DNA of 64,000 bases from positions 2,190,501-2,254,500 of the forward strand of contig NZ_CP060718.1 in NCBI RefSeq assembly GCF_014396785.1, read 5' to 3'. This document shows, in pieces, positions 16,760-27,869 of this stretch. The notes beneath the pieces were generated by a model. That model was not told where the DNA came from and ran no database searches. It was given only the letters and a program-made list of their open reading frames with translations. The translations under genes were made by a program, and so were the position numbers. Position 1 is the stretch's first letter. Each line of letters begins with the position of its first letter. This DNA is from Sphingomonas lutea (GTDB lineage Bacteria; Pseudomonadota; Alphaproteobacteria; Sphingomonadales; Sphingomonadaceae).

Positions 16760-17321
16760 ACGGCGGCATCCGGTCGGCGACGTTGGTGTCCGAACGGAAC
16801 TGGTTCCACAGCGCTGCGCCGACGTGCAGCACGACCAAGGCGAGCGTCGTGAACACCAACACGACGTGCCAGTCGCCAAACGGACTTTCCGCGGGAACGC
16901 CGGGGATCGCCGGCAAGGCTAGGCCGAACTTAAGCGGGACCCAGCCGCCCTCAGCGCGGCCCGAGACCGCCAACAATCCGGTCAGCGGCAAGGCGATCAA
17001 CAGGAAATAGAACATCCGGTGGTTCCACACTGCGACAAAGCGCTCCCACCGAGGGAAATTCTCCGGATAGGGCGGCGGCGGGTTCATCAGCCGGACGGCG
17101 AGGCGAACCAACGCGAGGACGAGGATCAGCGCGCCGATGGTCTTGTGCCAGGCGAACAGCTCCATCCGTTCCGGGCTGCCTTGCTCGGCAAAGCGGTGAA
17201 AGCCGAAACCGAGGATCACCTGCGTGACCACAACCAGCGCGGTGATCCAGTGGATCCAGACCACGATCGTTTTGTAACGGACAGCGGTCTGCCCGGTACT
17301 CTGTTCGACCATGTCGTCCAT
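16722..17321 (-). CDS. Cytochrome b561 family membrane protein
   Basis: This 199-residue di-heme membrane cytochrome of the bacterial b561/CybB type has four spans and presumably moves electrons from the quinol pool. Candidate heme ligands are His residues in VVWIHWITALV, LFAWHKTIGAL, FGDWHVVLVF and LVVLHVGAALW. GGGAGG four bases before ATG 17321 decides the start. The C-terminus overlaps the end of the MFS gene in convergent orientation. Confidence 0.88.
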   Translation of the reverse strand: MDDMVEQSTGQTAVRYKTIVVWIHWITALVVVTQVILGFGFHRFAEQGSPERMELFAWHKTIGALILVLALVRLAVRLMNPPPPYPENFPRWERFVAVWNHRMFYFLLIALPLTGLLAVSGRAEGGWVPLKFGLALPAIPGVPAESPFGDWHVVLVFTTLALVVLHVGAALWNQFRSDTNVADRMPPFRKSDRAPPVAS

Positions 17322-17429
17322 GAGCGCCTCCCGAATCGCTTGAGAAGCCCCAACGGCGCAGTCCGCCCCGCGTTCCGCCCGGACGGCCAAGTGGGGACGC
17401 CGGCCGACGGGCGTGGTATCCTGTCGCCT

Positions 17430-17764
17430 ATGCATCGCCTCTATCTGGGCCTGGCGTTTCTCATCATGCTCATCGGCGTCGTGCATCTCGGCGCGACGAC
17501 CCAGCTATTCGACGAGCTGAACAGCCGCGCTCTATGGTTCGCGAGCGGTGGCCTGCTTCTCATCCTGACCGGCGCGCTGAACCTGCTCAACCGCGCGCAC
17601 GGCGCGATTATTCGCGATCTGCGCTGGATGACGGTCGCCACCAATGTCGTGATGACCATCTTCGCAGCGGTCGCCGGCGTAGTCGGCGCCGCATCCGGCG
17701 CGCAGCTCGCTGTGATCGTCAGCATCTTGGCCGCGACGACCTTCGTGTCGCTGAGGCCGCGCGC

Positions 17765-17768
<4 letters not shown>
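17430..17768 (+). CDS. Four-span membrane protein
   Basis: This 112-residue protein is almost entirely hydrophobic, with four predicted helices and a basic loop ([13 protein letters not shown]) between helices 2 and 3. It is divergent from cytochrome b561 (108-base gap) and its end overlaps the convergent beta-oxidation gene by 4 bases. I do not recognise a named family. Confidence 0.65.
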
Positions 17769-19852
<2,084 letters not shown>

Positions 19853-19857
19853 GGTGC

Positions 19858-19907
19858 GTCCTTCGATACGGGCTTTCGCTGCGTTCAATCCCTACTCAGG
19901 ATGAGCG
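19858..19907. repeat. Palindromic repeat, family B copy 2 (short form)
   Basis: A shortened unit with TCCTTCGATACG at one end and CTACTCAGGATGAG at the other. Read on the minus strand it supplies the GAAGGAC ribosome site of the fadJ-type gene. Confidence 0.75.
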
Positions 19908-20037
19908 GACTCAGGTGCATTCGGGCGCGGTGGCTAGGCCGCTGCTGACAGGCTTGCAAGTGGCTCGGCCGGCGCAGAGTGATGCGAGCTAAAGGCCGTG
20001 ATTGCATCCGCCGCGAAATTGTTGACACTTGGACCGG

Positions 20038-20556
20038 ATGACCGCGCCCGACCTTACCAACCTATGTGTCGCCTTAAGCGACGACGCGCGTGTTCGGGAG
20101 ATGCTGAACGAGGTTTGTGCGGTCACCGGCATGGGCTTTGCCGCCGTCGCGCACGTCACCCACCATCGCTGGATCGCCTGCCAGGTCGAGGACCGGATTA
20201 GCTTCGGGCTCAATCCCGGCGACGAGCTGAAAATTCACGAGACGATCTGCGACGAAATTCGCGATCATGGCGAAGCGGTGGTGATCGACGACGCCAGCGA
20301 CGACATCAAATGGTCGCGTCATCCCGTGCCGGTAATCTACGGGTTCAAAAGCTATTGCTCCTTCCCCGTCTATCTCGACGACGGGTCTTTCTTCGGCACC
20401 CTGTGCGCGATCGACCACGCGCCGCGCAAAGTCAGCGACGAGGAGATCGTCGCGATGTTCACCGACTTTGCCAAGCAGCTTGGTCATATCCTAACCGAAC
20501 GGCTGCAATCGTTGCCGGAGCAGCCGATAGCCGGGGGCAGCCCGCATGAACGGTGA
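20038..20556 (+). CDS. GAF-domain protein
   Basis: This 172-residue protein consists of one GAF domain: DARVREMLNEVCAVTGMGFAAVAHV, a central ICDEIRDHGEAVVIDD, and the closing strands YCSFPVYLDDGSFFGTLCAIDH. Such stand-alone GAF proteins bind small ligands or chromophores. The Cys residues at ETICDE and SYCSF could be relevant but prove nothing. ATG 20038 is taken rather than the TTG at 20029. Its end overlaps the start of an acyl-CoA dehydrogenase by 11 bases, so the two are translated together. Confidence 0.82.
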   Translation: MTAPDLTNLCVALSDDARVREMLNEVCAVTGMGFAAVAHVTHHRWIACQVEDRISFGLNPGDELKIHETICDEIRDHGEAVVIDDASDDIKWSRHPVPVIYGFKSYCSFPVYLDDGSFFGTLCAIDHAPRKVSDEEIVAMFTDFAKQLGHILTERLQSLPEQPIAGGSPHER

Positions 20557-21714
20557 TCTCGAGACGTTCCGAAGCGAGACACGGGCGTGGCTCGAAGCCA
20601 ATTGCCCAGCGGAGATGCGCACCCCGATCCGTTCCGAGGACGATCTTTGCTGGGGCGGGCGCAACTGGACCTTCGAATCCGATGCGCAGCGCGCGTGGCT
20701 CGAAGCAATGGCTGGGCGCGGCTGGACGGTTCCCGACTGGCCTAAGGATTATGGCGGCGGCGGGCTGTCGGCGGACGAGAACCGCATCCTCAAGCAGGAG
20801 ATGGCGCGATTGGGGGCGCGGTCGCCGCTGACCAGCTTCGGCATTTCGATGCTCGGGCCCGCGCTGCTGGCGTTCGGCAGTGAGGAGCAGAAGCGCCACT
20901 ATTTGCCGCAGATCGCGCGCGGCGAGATCCGCTGGTGCCAAGGCTATTCGGAACCGGGCGCGGGCAGCGACCTGGCGGGCTTGCAGACCAAGGCCGAAGA
21001 CAAGGGCGATCATTGGCTGGTCAACGGGCAAAAGGTTTGGACCAGCTATGCCGACAAGGCCGACTGGATCTTCTGCCTGGTGCGCACAAGCAGCGAGAGC
21101 AAGCAGGGCGGGATCAGCTTCCTGTTGTTCGACATGGCGAGCCCGGGCGTATCGACTAAGCCGATCCTGCTGATCAGCGGCAGCTCGCCTTTCTGCGAGA
21201 CTTTTTTCGACGATGTGACGGTGCCCAAGGACCAGATCGTCGGCGAGGTGAACAAGGGTTGGAACGTCGCCAAATATCTGCTCGGCCACGAACGCGAGAT
21301 GATTGCGGGCATGGGGCTTGGCGGGGGGCTGAGCGGGGGGACGGCGCGGTCGCTGGGCGCGGCGCTGAAGCCGGCCGATGCGCTGCTGCGTGCCGAGATT
21401 GCCGCGTTCGATGTCGATGCCCTCGCGTTCGGCACGATGGCCGAGCGCTTCGCAAAGATGTGGAAGGCGGGCGAGGCGCATCCGGCAAGCCCGTCGATGA
21501 TGAAATATGCCGGCACCGAGCTCAACAAGCGCCGCAACGAATTGGTGATGGCGGCGGGCGGGTCGGACGCGCTCGAGTGGGACAGCGGGCGGTCGAAGAA
21601 CGGCGCCGCGCCGCGCGACTGGCTACGGTCGAAAGGCAATTCAATCGAGGGGGGACGAGCGAGGTGCAGCTGAATATCGTCGCCAAGCATATTTTGCAGT
21701 TGCCGGGCACCTAA
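20546..21714 (+). pseudogene. Acyl-CoA dehydrogenase, with a frameshift near the 3' end
   Basis: This FAD-dependent acyl-CoA dehydrogenase of about 389 residues introduces a double bond into acyl-CoA at the first step of beta-oxidation-like pathways. Signatures are GYSEPGAGSDLAGLQTKA, VNGQKVWTSYADKADW and the flavin-binding C-terminal domain. At 21649-21654 six G residues change the frame, so the written protein ends GGRARCS. One extra G gives the family ending GGTSEVQLNIVAKHIL then QLPGT. It may therefore be a sequencing artefact and the gene intact. It is coupled to the GAF gene upstream and followed by a second acyl-CoA dehydrogenase, with which it probably forms a heteromer. Confidence 0.85.
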
Positions 21715-21724
21715 GCGCCCACCT

Positions 21725-21800
21725 CGTTCGTGCTGAGCGAAGTCGAAGCGCGCAGCACGGGCGGTCGAGCCGACGCCCTTCGACAAGCTCAGGACGAACG
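21725..21800. repeat. Palindromic repeat, family B copy 3 (variant)
   Basis: The arms GTTCGTGCTGAGC and GCTCAGGACGAAC enclose GAAGTCGAAG and CCCTTCGAC in opposite orientation. It lies between two co-directional acyl-CoA dehydrogenase genes. Confidence 0.75.
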
Positions 21801-21811
21801 GAAGTTTTCGA

Positions 21812-22936
21812 ATGGCCTTGCTGAACGACGACCAGAAGATGCTGCAGGAGACCGCGGCGTCCTTCCTGCGCGACGAAGGCGGGCCGGCCAAGCAGTTGCG
21901 CCACTGGCGCGACACGGGGTGTAAGGACGGCTTCGGGCACGATTTGTGGAAGCAGTTCGGCGCGCTTGGGCTGACCGGGATCGCCATTCCAGAAAGCCAC
22001 GGCGGGCTTGGACTGGGCGCGACCGAGGCGGCGCTGGTGCTCGAGGAGATCGGGCGCAATTTGACGCCATCGCCGTTCCTGATGTCGGGCGTGGTGGCGG
22101 CGCGCGCAATCGAGGGGAGCGCGCACGGCGAGGCGTGGTATCCGCGGTTGCTGGCGGGCGAGGCGGTGCTGGCGCTGGCGATCGACGAAGGGCCGCGCCA
22201 TGCGCCCGAAGGGGTTGCACTCAAGGCTGAGCGGCAGGGCAACGGCTTTCTGCTAAACGGCACCAAGCAGTTCGTCGTGCAGGGCGGTTCGGCGGACATG
22301 ATCGTCACCGCCGCGCGCACCAGCGGACAGCCCGGCGACGCAGGCGGGCTGACCTTGTTCGCGGTGCCGCGCAACGCACTGGAGGTCGAAAATGTCGCCT
22401 TGGTCGACAGCTCGAAGGCGGCGCGGTTCCGGTACGACAATGTCGCGGTCGATGCCGATGCGGTGATCGGCGAGGTCGATGGCGGCTGGGCGCCCCTCGC
22501 TCGCGCGCTTGCCGCGGGGCAGGCGGGCGCGGCGGCGGAGCTGGTCGGGGTGGCGGCGGGCGCGACCGCGCTCACCATCGACTACCTCAAGCAGCGCAAA
22601 CAATTCGGGCGGCTGATCGGTGAATTCCAGGCGCTTCAGCACCGCGCCGCTCATCTCTATGGCGAAATCGAGATCGCCCGCGCCGCCGCTTTCAAGGCCG
22701 CGGCGCTGATCGATTCAGGCGATGCGCGCGCCGAACTTTTCGTGTCGGTGGCCAAGGCCAAGGCGGCGGACGTCGCACTGCTCGCCACCCGCGAAGGCGT
22801 GCAAATGCACGGCGGCATCGGCATGACCGACGAGCATGATATCGGCCTGTTCATGAAACGCACCGCGACGCTCGGCGAACTGTTCGGCGATGTGCATTAT
22901 CACCGCGGGCGAGTCGCGGCGCTCAGCGGTTATTGA
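21812..22936 (+). CDS. Acyl-CoA dehydrogenase, second subunit type
   Basis: This 374-residue acyl-CoA dehydrogenase family protein has the usual three parts: a helical N-domain, a middle beta-domain (LLNGTKQFVVQGGSADMIVTA) and a C-terminal helical domain (LKQRKQFGRLIGEFQALQH, then QMHGGIGMTDEHDIGLFMKR). Pairs of such unequal paralogs in tandem commonly form alpha2-beta2 enzymes for CoA-linked branched or steroid side-chain substrates. That context suggests, but does not prove, the same here. A palindromic repeat separates it from the upstream partner. Confidence 0.88.
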   Translation: MALLNDDQKMLQETAASFLRDEGGPAKQLRHWRDTGCKDGFGHDLWKQFGALGLTGIAIPESHGGLGLGATEAALVLEEIGRNLTPSPFLMSGVVAARAIEGSAHGEAWYPRLLAGEAVLALAIDEGPRHAPEGVALKAERQGNGFLLNGTKQFVVQGGSADMIVTAARTSGQPGDAGGLTLFAVPRNALEVENVALVDSSKAARFRYDNVAVDADAVIGEVDGGWAPLARALAAGQAGAAAELVGVAAGATALTIDYLKQRKQFGRLIGEFQALQHRAAHLYGEIEIARAAAFKAAALIDSGDARAELFVSVAKAKAADVALLATREGVQMHGGIGMTDEHDIGLFMKRTATLGELFGDVHYHRGRVAALSGY

Positions 22937-22945
22937 TTACCCCGG

Positions 22946-23101
22946 CTATTCGCCGCGCGATTTGAAGCCGCCGATGATGCCGAGGATGAAGCTGGTGGCG
23001 AGCGCCAGCTGGACCTTGCCCTGCGGATCGCTCCAGCCGAAATAGCCGGCGCCCCACCCGAACAGGGCGATGAACATCGCAATCGCGATCCCGACAACCA
23101 T
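22946..23101 (-). CDS. Small two-span membrane protein
   Basis: A 51-residue protein with two hydrophobic helices (MVVGIAIAMFIALFGWGAGY and LALATSFILGIIGGF) joined by WSDPQGK. GGGGGAGGG just upstream gives a strong ribosome site and fixes ATG 23101. It is convergent with the acyl-CoA dehydrogenase gene. Function unknown. Confidence 0.7.
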   Translation of the reverse strand: MVVGIAIAMFIALFGWGAGYFGWSDPQGKVQLALATSFILGIIGGFKSRGE

Positions 23102-23235
23102 GCGAACCCTCCCCCGCCACTCGTCCGGCTTTGCGGCAAGAATGCGCCCGCGAAGGTAAACAGATGGTAAAGCTTGCTGCTTGCAAGCGTCGCCGCCATA
23201 GGGGCGGCACCTCCGCAATCTCGACAGGCAGGCCC

Positions 23236-23475
23236 ATGAAAGCGCGCGTTTTCGTCACCTTGAAGCCCGGGGTTCTCGACCCGCAGGGCAAGGCCATCCA
23301 CCATGCGTTGGAGGGGCTTGGCTTCGCCGGCGTCAACGACGTGCGGGCGGGCAAGCTGATCGAGCTCGATCTCGCCGACGGCACTGACGATGCGGCAATC
23401 GAGGAGATGTGCCGCAAGCTGCTGGCCAATACGGTGATCGAGAATTTCCGCATCGAGAGACTTGCGACCGCATAG
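23236..23475 (+). CDS. purS: Phosphoribosylformylglycinamidine synthase, PurS subunit
   Basis: This 79-residue PurS subunit of the three-part FGAM synthase (PurL-PurQ-PurS) acts in step four of purine synthesis. It shows the family pattern ARVFVTLKPGVLDPQGKAI and ENFRIERL at the end. ATG 23236 is preceded by ACAGGCAGG. purQ follows after 42 bases. purL is not in the window. Confidence 0.95.
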   Translation: MKARVFVTLKPGVLDPQGKAIHHALEGLGFAGVNDVRAGKLIELDLADGTDDAAIEEMCRKLLANTVIENFRIERLATA

Positions 23476-23517
23476 GCTGCCAAATTTCCCGCATATTTGG
23501 TGCGTAGAGCGAGAGCC

Positions 23518-24186
23518 ATGAAAACCGCCGTCATCGTCTTCCCTGGATCCAATTGCGACCGCGACCTTGCCGTCGCATTGGAGCAGGTCACCGGCGCCAA
23601 GCCCGAGATGGTCTGGCACCGCGAGACCGCGCTTCCGCAAGGCGTCGACTTCATCGGCGTGCCCGGCGGCTTTTCCTATGGCGACTATCTGCGGTCGGGC
23701 GCGATGGCGGCGCGGTCGCCGATCATGGGCGCGGTCAAGGATGCCGCCGCGCGCGGCGTGCCGGTGATCGGCATCTGCAACGGCTTCCAAGTGCTGACAG
23801 AAGCGGGGCTTCTGCCGGGCGCACTGATGCGCAACGCGGGTCTAAATTTCGTCTGCCGTCCGGTGCCGCTCAAGGTCGAGAACAGCCAGAGCCTGTTCAC
23901 GGCGCAATATGATGCGGGCGAGCAGGTCACGTTGCCCGTCGCGCACCACGACGGGAATTACCAGGCCGACACGGCAACACTTGACCGCCTGGAAGGCGAA
24001 GGGCGCGTGGCGTTCCGCTACCTCGACCAGGTCAATGGATCAGCGCGGCAGATCGCGGGCATCCTCAACGATGCGGGCAATGTCCTGGGCCTGATGCCCC
24101 ACCCCGAGCGCGTGATCGAACCCGCACATGGCGGGACGGACGGCCGGCGGCTGTTCGAAGGCTTGCTGGGGACGGTTTCGGCCTGA
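23518..24186 (+). CDS. purQ: Phosphoribosylformylglycinamidine synthase, glutaminase subunit PurQ
   Basis: This 222-residue class I glutamine amidotransferase frees ammonia from glutamine for FGAM synthase. The nucleophile Cys lies in [11 protein letters not shown], and the catalytic His and Glu are in [11 protein letters not shown]. The N-terminal [14 protein letters not shown] and [12 protein letters not shown] are typical. It is transcribed with purS just upstream. Confidence 0.96.
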   Translation: MKTAVIVFPGSNCDRDLAVALEQVTGAKPEMVWHRETALPQGVDFIGVPGGFSYGDYLRSGAMAARSPIMGAVKDAAARGVPVIGICNGFQVLTEAGLLPGALMRNAGLNFVCRPVPLKVENSQSLFTAQYDAGEQVTLPVAHHDGNYQADTATLDRLEGEGRVAFRYLDQVNGSARQIAGILNDAGNVLGLMPHPERVIEPAHGGTDGRRLFEGLLGTVSA

Positions 24187-24194
24187 CGCGGCCG

Positions 24195-24512
24195 CTAATG
24201 CCGCCTGAGCATCGCCGTGTGGCGGGCAAGCAGCATCAGCACGGTCGGCCAGATGATGGTGTTGATCACATCCTTGAGGTTGGCGGCCAGCCGGATCGGC
24301 GAGTCGTAGACCAAGCTGTCGCGCAAGTCCCAGGCTTCGCCCGCAAGCGCCCCGGCGAGCGCCACCAGCCACGGCCGCCAGCTGCTCAGGGGCCACCGCA
24401 GCAGCGCCGCGCTGGTCAAGAACAAGGTCAGGCCGACGTAAACGTGCAGCGCATCCTTGGCGATGCCGAGCTGATCGACGATTATCAGCTTGGACGTTTG
24501 GAGCGGGCTCAC
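24195..24512 (-). CDS. Four-span membrane protein, coupled to yhhQ
   Basis: This 105-residue membrane protein has three or four hydrophobic helices and conserved-looking SSWRPWLVALAGALAGEAWD and NLKDVINTIIWPTVLMLLAR. Its GTG start overlaps the TGA of the yhhQ gene as GTGA. I recall similar unnamed VanZ-like or DUF membrane proteins but cannot assign one. Partnership with the queuosine-precursor transporter is only positional. Confidence 0.65.
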   Translation of the reverse strand: MSPLQTSKLIIVDQLGIAKDALHVYVGLTLFLTSAALLRWPLSSWRPWLVALAGALAGEAWDLRDSLVYDSPIRLAANLKDVINTIIWPTVLMLLARHTAMLRRH

Positions 24513-25249
24513 GGACCGACCGCGAACGGCGTGAAGGCGGTCTCACGGTCGTACACGTCAAAGCCTTCGCGGCGTTTGAGCCAGCCGACGACGGCGTAGG
24601 TGACCGGCGTCAGGATGACTTCCCATGCAATCTTGAGCGCCCATTGCGTGAGCATCACCTTGAGCACCAGATCGGTCGTCCAGCCGCTCGCACCCCAGAA
24701 AGCGAGAGGGTAGAAGATCAAACTGTCGACCCCCTGCCCGGCCACCGTCGAACCGATCGTGCGCGTCCACAAGTGCTTGCCCTGCGTCCAGACCTTCATC
24801 CGGGCGAGCACGACGCTGTTGACGAATTCGCCGGCCCAGAAGGCGAGCATCGAGGCGGAGACGATGCGCGGCACCTGCCCGAAGATTGCTTCATAGGCGG
24901 GCTGGTTGGTCCAGCTGGGGTCTGGCGGCAGATTGACGACGACCCAGCTCATGAACGCCAGGAACAGCAGCGCGGCGAAGCCCGTCCAGATCACGCGGCG
25001 GGCGCGGGCGAAGCCGTACACCTCGGTCAGGATATCGCCGATGACGTAGGAGATGGGGAAGAACAGGATGCCCGCGCCGAACGGCCAGGCGCCGATGCCA
25101 GGCAAAGTGATGGTCGCCACCTTGCCCGCGCCAATGACGTTCGACAGCACCAGCACGGTGACGAACGCAGCCATGACGAAGTCGAAATAGCGGAAGCGGC
25201 GGTGCGCCACGTCCTGCGCTTCGACATGCTGCAGATCGGCCCCCGCCAT
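24509..25249 (-). CDS. yhhQ: Queuosine precursor transporter (YhhQ/VUT family)
   Basis: This 246-residue inner-membrane protein of the vitamin-uptake-transporter (DUF165) family is thought to import 7-cyano-7-deazaguanine or a related queuosine precursor. About six spans are visible. Typical segments are VLVLSNVIGAGKVATITL, FFPISYVIGDILTEVYGF, WAGEFVNSVVLARMK and QGVDSLIFYPLAFWG. ATG 25249 is chosen to begin at MAGADLQHVEAQDVA; the longer frame runs back through tRNA-Arg. The gene ends in a GTGA overlap with the next membrane protein. Confidence 0.88.
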   Translation of the reverse strand: MAGADLQHVEAQDVAHRRFRYFDFVMAAFVTVLVLSNVIGAGKVATITLPGIGAWPFGAGILFFPISYVIGDILTEVYGFARARRVIWTGFAALLFLAFMSWVVVNLPPDPSWTNQPAYEAIFGQVPRIVSASMLAFWAGEFVNSVVLARMKVWTQGKHLWTRTIGSTVAGQGVDSLIFYPLAFWGASGWTTDLVLKVMLTQWALKIAWEVILTPVTYAVVGWLKRREGFDVYDRETAFTPFAVGP

Positions 25250-25308
25250 GGCCCGAAGGCTAGCGCGGTTCACTCGCGGGTCAATTGGCGTTAGTCCGGC
25301 ATAGACGC

Positions 25309-25385
25309 GCGCCCGTAGCTCAGTTGGATAGAGCACGTGCCTTCTAAGCATGAGGCCGCAGGTTCGAATCCTGCCGGGCGCGCCA
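25309..25385 (+). tRNA. tRNA-Arg (anticodon TCT), CCA encoded
   Basis: The acceptor stem pairs GCGCCCG with CGGGCGC. The anticodon stem CGTGC/GCATG encloses the loop CTTCTAA, giving anticodon TCT, which reads AGA. The T-arm holds GGTTCGAATCC, the discriminator is G, and CCA is encoded at 25383-25385. Confidence 0.95.
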
Positions 25386-25470
25386 AGCTTGCAGCACCGA
25401 GCGCAGCGAAAGCTGCGCGAGAGATGCGGAAAGCCGGACGGCCTGCGCGCCGGAGCGCGACAGGACCGAC

Positions 25471-25491
25471 GGCGCGGATTTACTCCGCGCC
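25471..25491. terminator. Perfect hairpin between tRNA-Arg and the FAD oxidase gene
   Basis: GGCGCGGA pairs perfectly with TCCGCGCC around a five-base loop. It lies between convergent transcription units (tRNA-Arg rightward, oxidase leftward) and may end both, but neither strand has a clear T-tract. Confidence 0.4.
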
Positions 25492-25505
25492 CCGGCCCGG
25501 CCGGC

Positions 25506-26927
25506 CTAAGGGACCAGCTTCCCCGGGTTCATGATGCCGAGCGGGTCGAGCCCCCGCTTGATCGCGCGCAGGGCGGCAATGCGTCCGGGGGGCGCGAGGC
25601 GGGCGAGTTCCTCGCGCTTAAGCTGGCCGATGCCGTGCTCGGCGGAGATCGACCCGCCCGCGGCGGTGACGAGGTCGTCGACCAGGCGCGTGATCGCCTT
25701 GCCTTCGGCGTCGTACCAATCGCCCGCGGTGCGGGCGCCGGCGCGGACGTGGAAGTGGATGTTGCCGTCGCCGAGGTGGCCGAAGCCGCTGGCGACGGTG
25801 CCGGGATAAGCCGCCTCGACCTCAGCCGCGGCGTGTAGGATGAAACCCGGCATGGCATCGACGGGCACCGAGATGTCGTGCGCGAGCGTCAGGCCCTCGG
25901 CGCGCTCGGCCTCGGAGATGGTGTCGCGGATCTTCCACAGCGCCTCGGCCTGTGCCTCGTTCGCGGCGATGACGGCGTCGCCGATGATGCCCTGGTCGAC
26001 AGCGGCGGCGAACAGACGCTCGACCTCCCCGGCAAGGTCGTGTTGCCGGTCGGCGGTCGTCGCCTCGACCAAGGCATGCCAGGCGTGGGCGCCATCAAGC
26101 GGAGGGCGGGTGCCGGGGACGTGCTTGAGAACGAGGTCGAGCGAATCCTGCGGCACCAACTCAAACCCCTCGACCGCGCCGGTGCGGGCTTCGAGGAAGC
26201 GCAGCAGCGCCAGCGCTTGCACGGGGCTTTCGACCCCCGCCCAGGCAACGGTGCGTGCGGCGACGGCGGGGACGAGCCGAAGTGCGGCGGCGGTGACGAT
26301 GCCGAGCGTCCCTTCGGCGCCGATCAGCAATTGATCGAGGCTGTAGCCGCGATTGTCCTTCTTGAGGCCCGACAGGCCGTCATGGATCGAGCCGTCCGGC
26401 AGGACGGCTTCGACCCCCGCGACCAGCGCGCGCATCGTGCCGAAGCGCAGTACCTGCGTTCCCCCGGCATTGGTCGAGACGAGCCCGCCAATGGTGCAAC
26501 TGCCGCGTGCGCCCAGCGTCAATGGGAAGCGCATGCCGATTTCGCCGGCGCGGTCGTGCAGCGTTTCGAGGATGACGCCGGCTTCGGCGATCGCCGTGCG
26601 ACTGGCGGAGTCCATCGTGCGGATGCGGCTCATGCGGCGGAGCGAGAGCAGAAGCGCGCTGCCGTCGGCGGGCGGGGTGGCGCCGGCGGCCATGCCAGTA
26701 TTTCCGCCCTGGGGGACGAGCGGGACGCGATACTCGCCGGCCAGCCGCACGATCTCCGCCACCTCGGCGGTGCTGCCGGGCGCGAGAAGCGCGTCGGACT
26801 GGCCGTGCACACGCCCACGCCAGTCGCTTAGCCAGGGCGCGAGGTCGGCGGGATCGGTCAGGACCGCCTTGGGGCCGAGGCGACGCTCGACCTCGGCGAT
26901 CATTTCGGCTCGGCGCTCGCGGCTCAT
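25506..26927 (-). CDS. FAD-binding oxidoreductase (D-2-hydroxyacid dehydrogenase, GlcD/DLD type)
   Basis: This 473-residue flavoprotein of the VAO/PCMH family likely oxidises a D-2-hydroxy acid such as D-lactate or D-2-hydroxyglutarate. The FAD-binding domain shows PLVPQGGNTGMAAGATP, LGARGSCTIGGLVSTNAGG and GAEGTLGIVTAAALRLVP. The C-terminal FAD-oxidase_C domain has SGFGHLGDGNIHFHV, SAEHGIGQLKREEL and DPLGIMNPGKLVP, the standard ending. ATG 26927 (MSRERRAEMIAEVERRLG) is preferred over the upstream ATG. The exact substrate cannot be told. Confidence 0.9.
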   Translation of the reverse strand: MSRERRAEMIAEVERRLGPKAVLTDPADLAPWLSDWRGRVHGQSDALLAPGSTAEVAEIVRLAGEYRVPLVPQGGNTGMAAGATPPADGSALLLSLRRMSRIRTMDSASRTAIAEAGVILETLHDRAGEIGMRFPLTLGARGSCTIGGLVSTNAGGTQVLRFGTMRALVAGVEAVLPDGSIHDGLSGLKKDNRGYSLDQLLIGAEGTLGIVTAAALRLVPAVAARTVAWAGVESPVQALALLRFLEARTGAVEGFELVPQDSLDLVLKHVPGTRPPLDGAHAWHALVEATTADRQHDLAGEVERLFAAAVDQGIIGDAVIAANEAQAEALWKIRDTISEAERAEGLTLAHDISVPVDAMPGFILHAAAEVEAAYPGTVASGFGHLGDGNIHFHVRAGARTAGDWYDAEGKAITRLVDDLVTAAGGSISAEHGIGQLKREELARLAPPGRIAALRAIKRGLDPLGIMNPGKLVP

Positions 26928-27008
26928 CGACCGTCCTTTAGCGCGGATCGGCGGACTTGGCATCGGCGGCGGTTCCGGTCAAACGCAAGGCAGCAAGGGG
27001 AATATGCA

Positions 27009-27869
27009 GTGGCGGGATGGTTGTTGGGATTGGGCGTGGCCGCTGCGGCCGCAGGCATTGCCGCGGGATCGACGCATATCGCACGGAAACGGCTGCAGCG
27101 TGCTCGCGCCGACCACGGCAACCGGCCCGCCTTGTGGAATCGCTTCTACGCCATCGACTGGGGTGAGACCGCGACGAACAATTACGGGTTCTCGCCTGCC
27201 GATGGCGACCATCCGCAACGCTTCCAGCACCAGATGTATCGCGAGATGCTGAAGCGGCTGACGGCAAAGCGCGCGCTGAGCGATGACCTGCGCTTGCTCG
27301 AGGTGAGCTGCGGGCGTGGCGGCGGGCTCAACGCCCTGGTCGAGGCCGCGGGCTGCAAGATCCGGGCCACGGGCCTCGACGTCGCGGCGAGCGCGGTGGC
27401 CTTCTGCCGCAGCTCATACGACAAGCCCAACATGGATTTCGTCGAGGGGAGTGCGCTCGACCTGCCGTTCCCCGACGCAAACTTCGACGTGGTGCTGAAC
27501 GTCGAGGCATCGAACGATTATGGCGACCGCCCGCGCTTTTTCCGTGAGGTGGCGCGCGTGCTCAAGCGGGACGGAATCTTCCTCTACACCGATAGCTTCA
27601 AGACCGCGCAGGTGGCGCAGATGAAGGCCGACCTGGCCGCTGCGGGGTTTGCGGCGGAGTTTGACGACATCACCGCCAACGTCATCGACGCCTGCCGCGC
27701 GGACACGCCGCGCCGGCGGGAGGTGGTGCGCCGCCACGCGCCGCTGCCGATCCGCCTGCTGCTGGGCAAGAGCCTGGACAACTACACGGCGATGGAAGGC
27801 AGCACCAAGTTCGACGCCTTTGTCAGCGGCAAGCGCACCTATTTGATGACCGCCGCAACGCGCGCATGA
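27009..27869 (+). CDS. SAM-dependent methyltransferase (class I)
   Basis: This 286-residue protein has an N-terminal hydrophobic segment (about residues 1-20), then a class I methyltransferase domain. SAM motif I is LLEVSCGRGGGLNALVEAAG, and the acidic loop LDLPFPDANFDVVLNVEA follows. The lead-in ETATNNYGFSPADGD recalls phthiotriol-type lipid methyltransferases, so a lipid or quinone-like substrate is possible. The GTG start has no close rival. Its TGA overlaps the ATG of folA (ATGA). Confidence 0.82.
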   Translation: MAGWLLGLGVAAAAAGIAAGSTHIARKRLQRARADHGNRPALWNRFYAIDWGETATNNYGFSPADGDHPQRFQHQMYREMLKRLTAKRALSDDLRLLEVSCGRGGGLNALVEAAGCKIRATGLDVAASAVAFCRSSYDKPNMDFVEGSALDLPFPDANFDVVLNVEASNDYGDRPRFFREVARVLKRDGIFLYTDSFKTAQVAQMKADLAAAGFAAEFDDITANVIDACRADTPRRREVVRRHAPLPIRLLLGKSLDNYTAMEGSTKFDAFVSGKRTYLMTAATRA

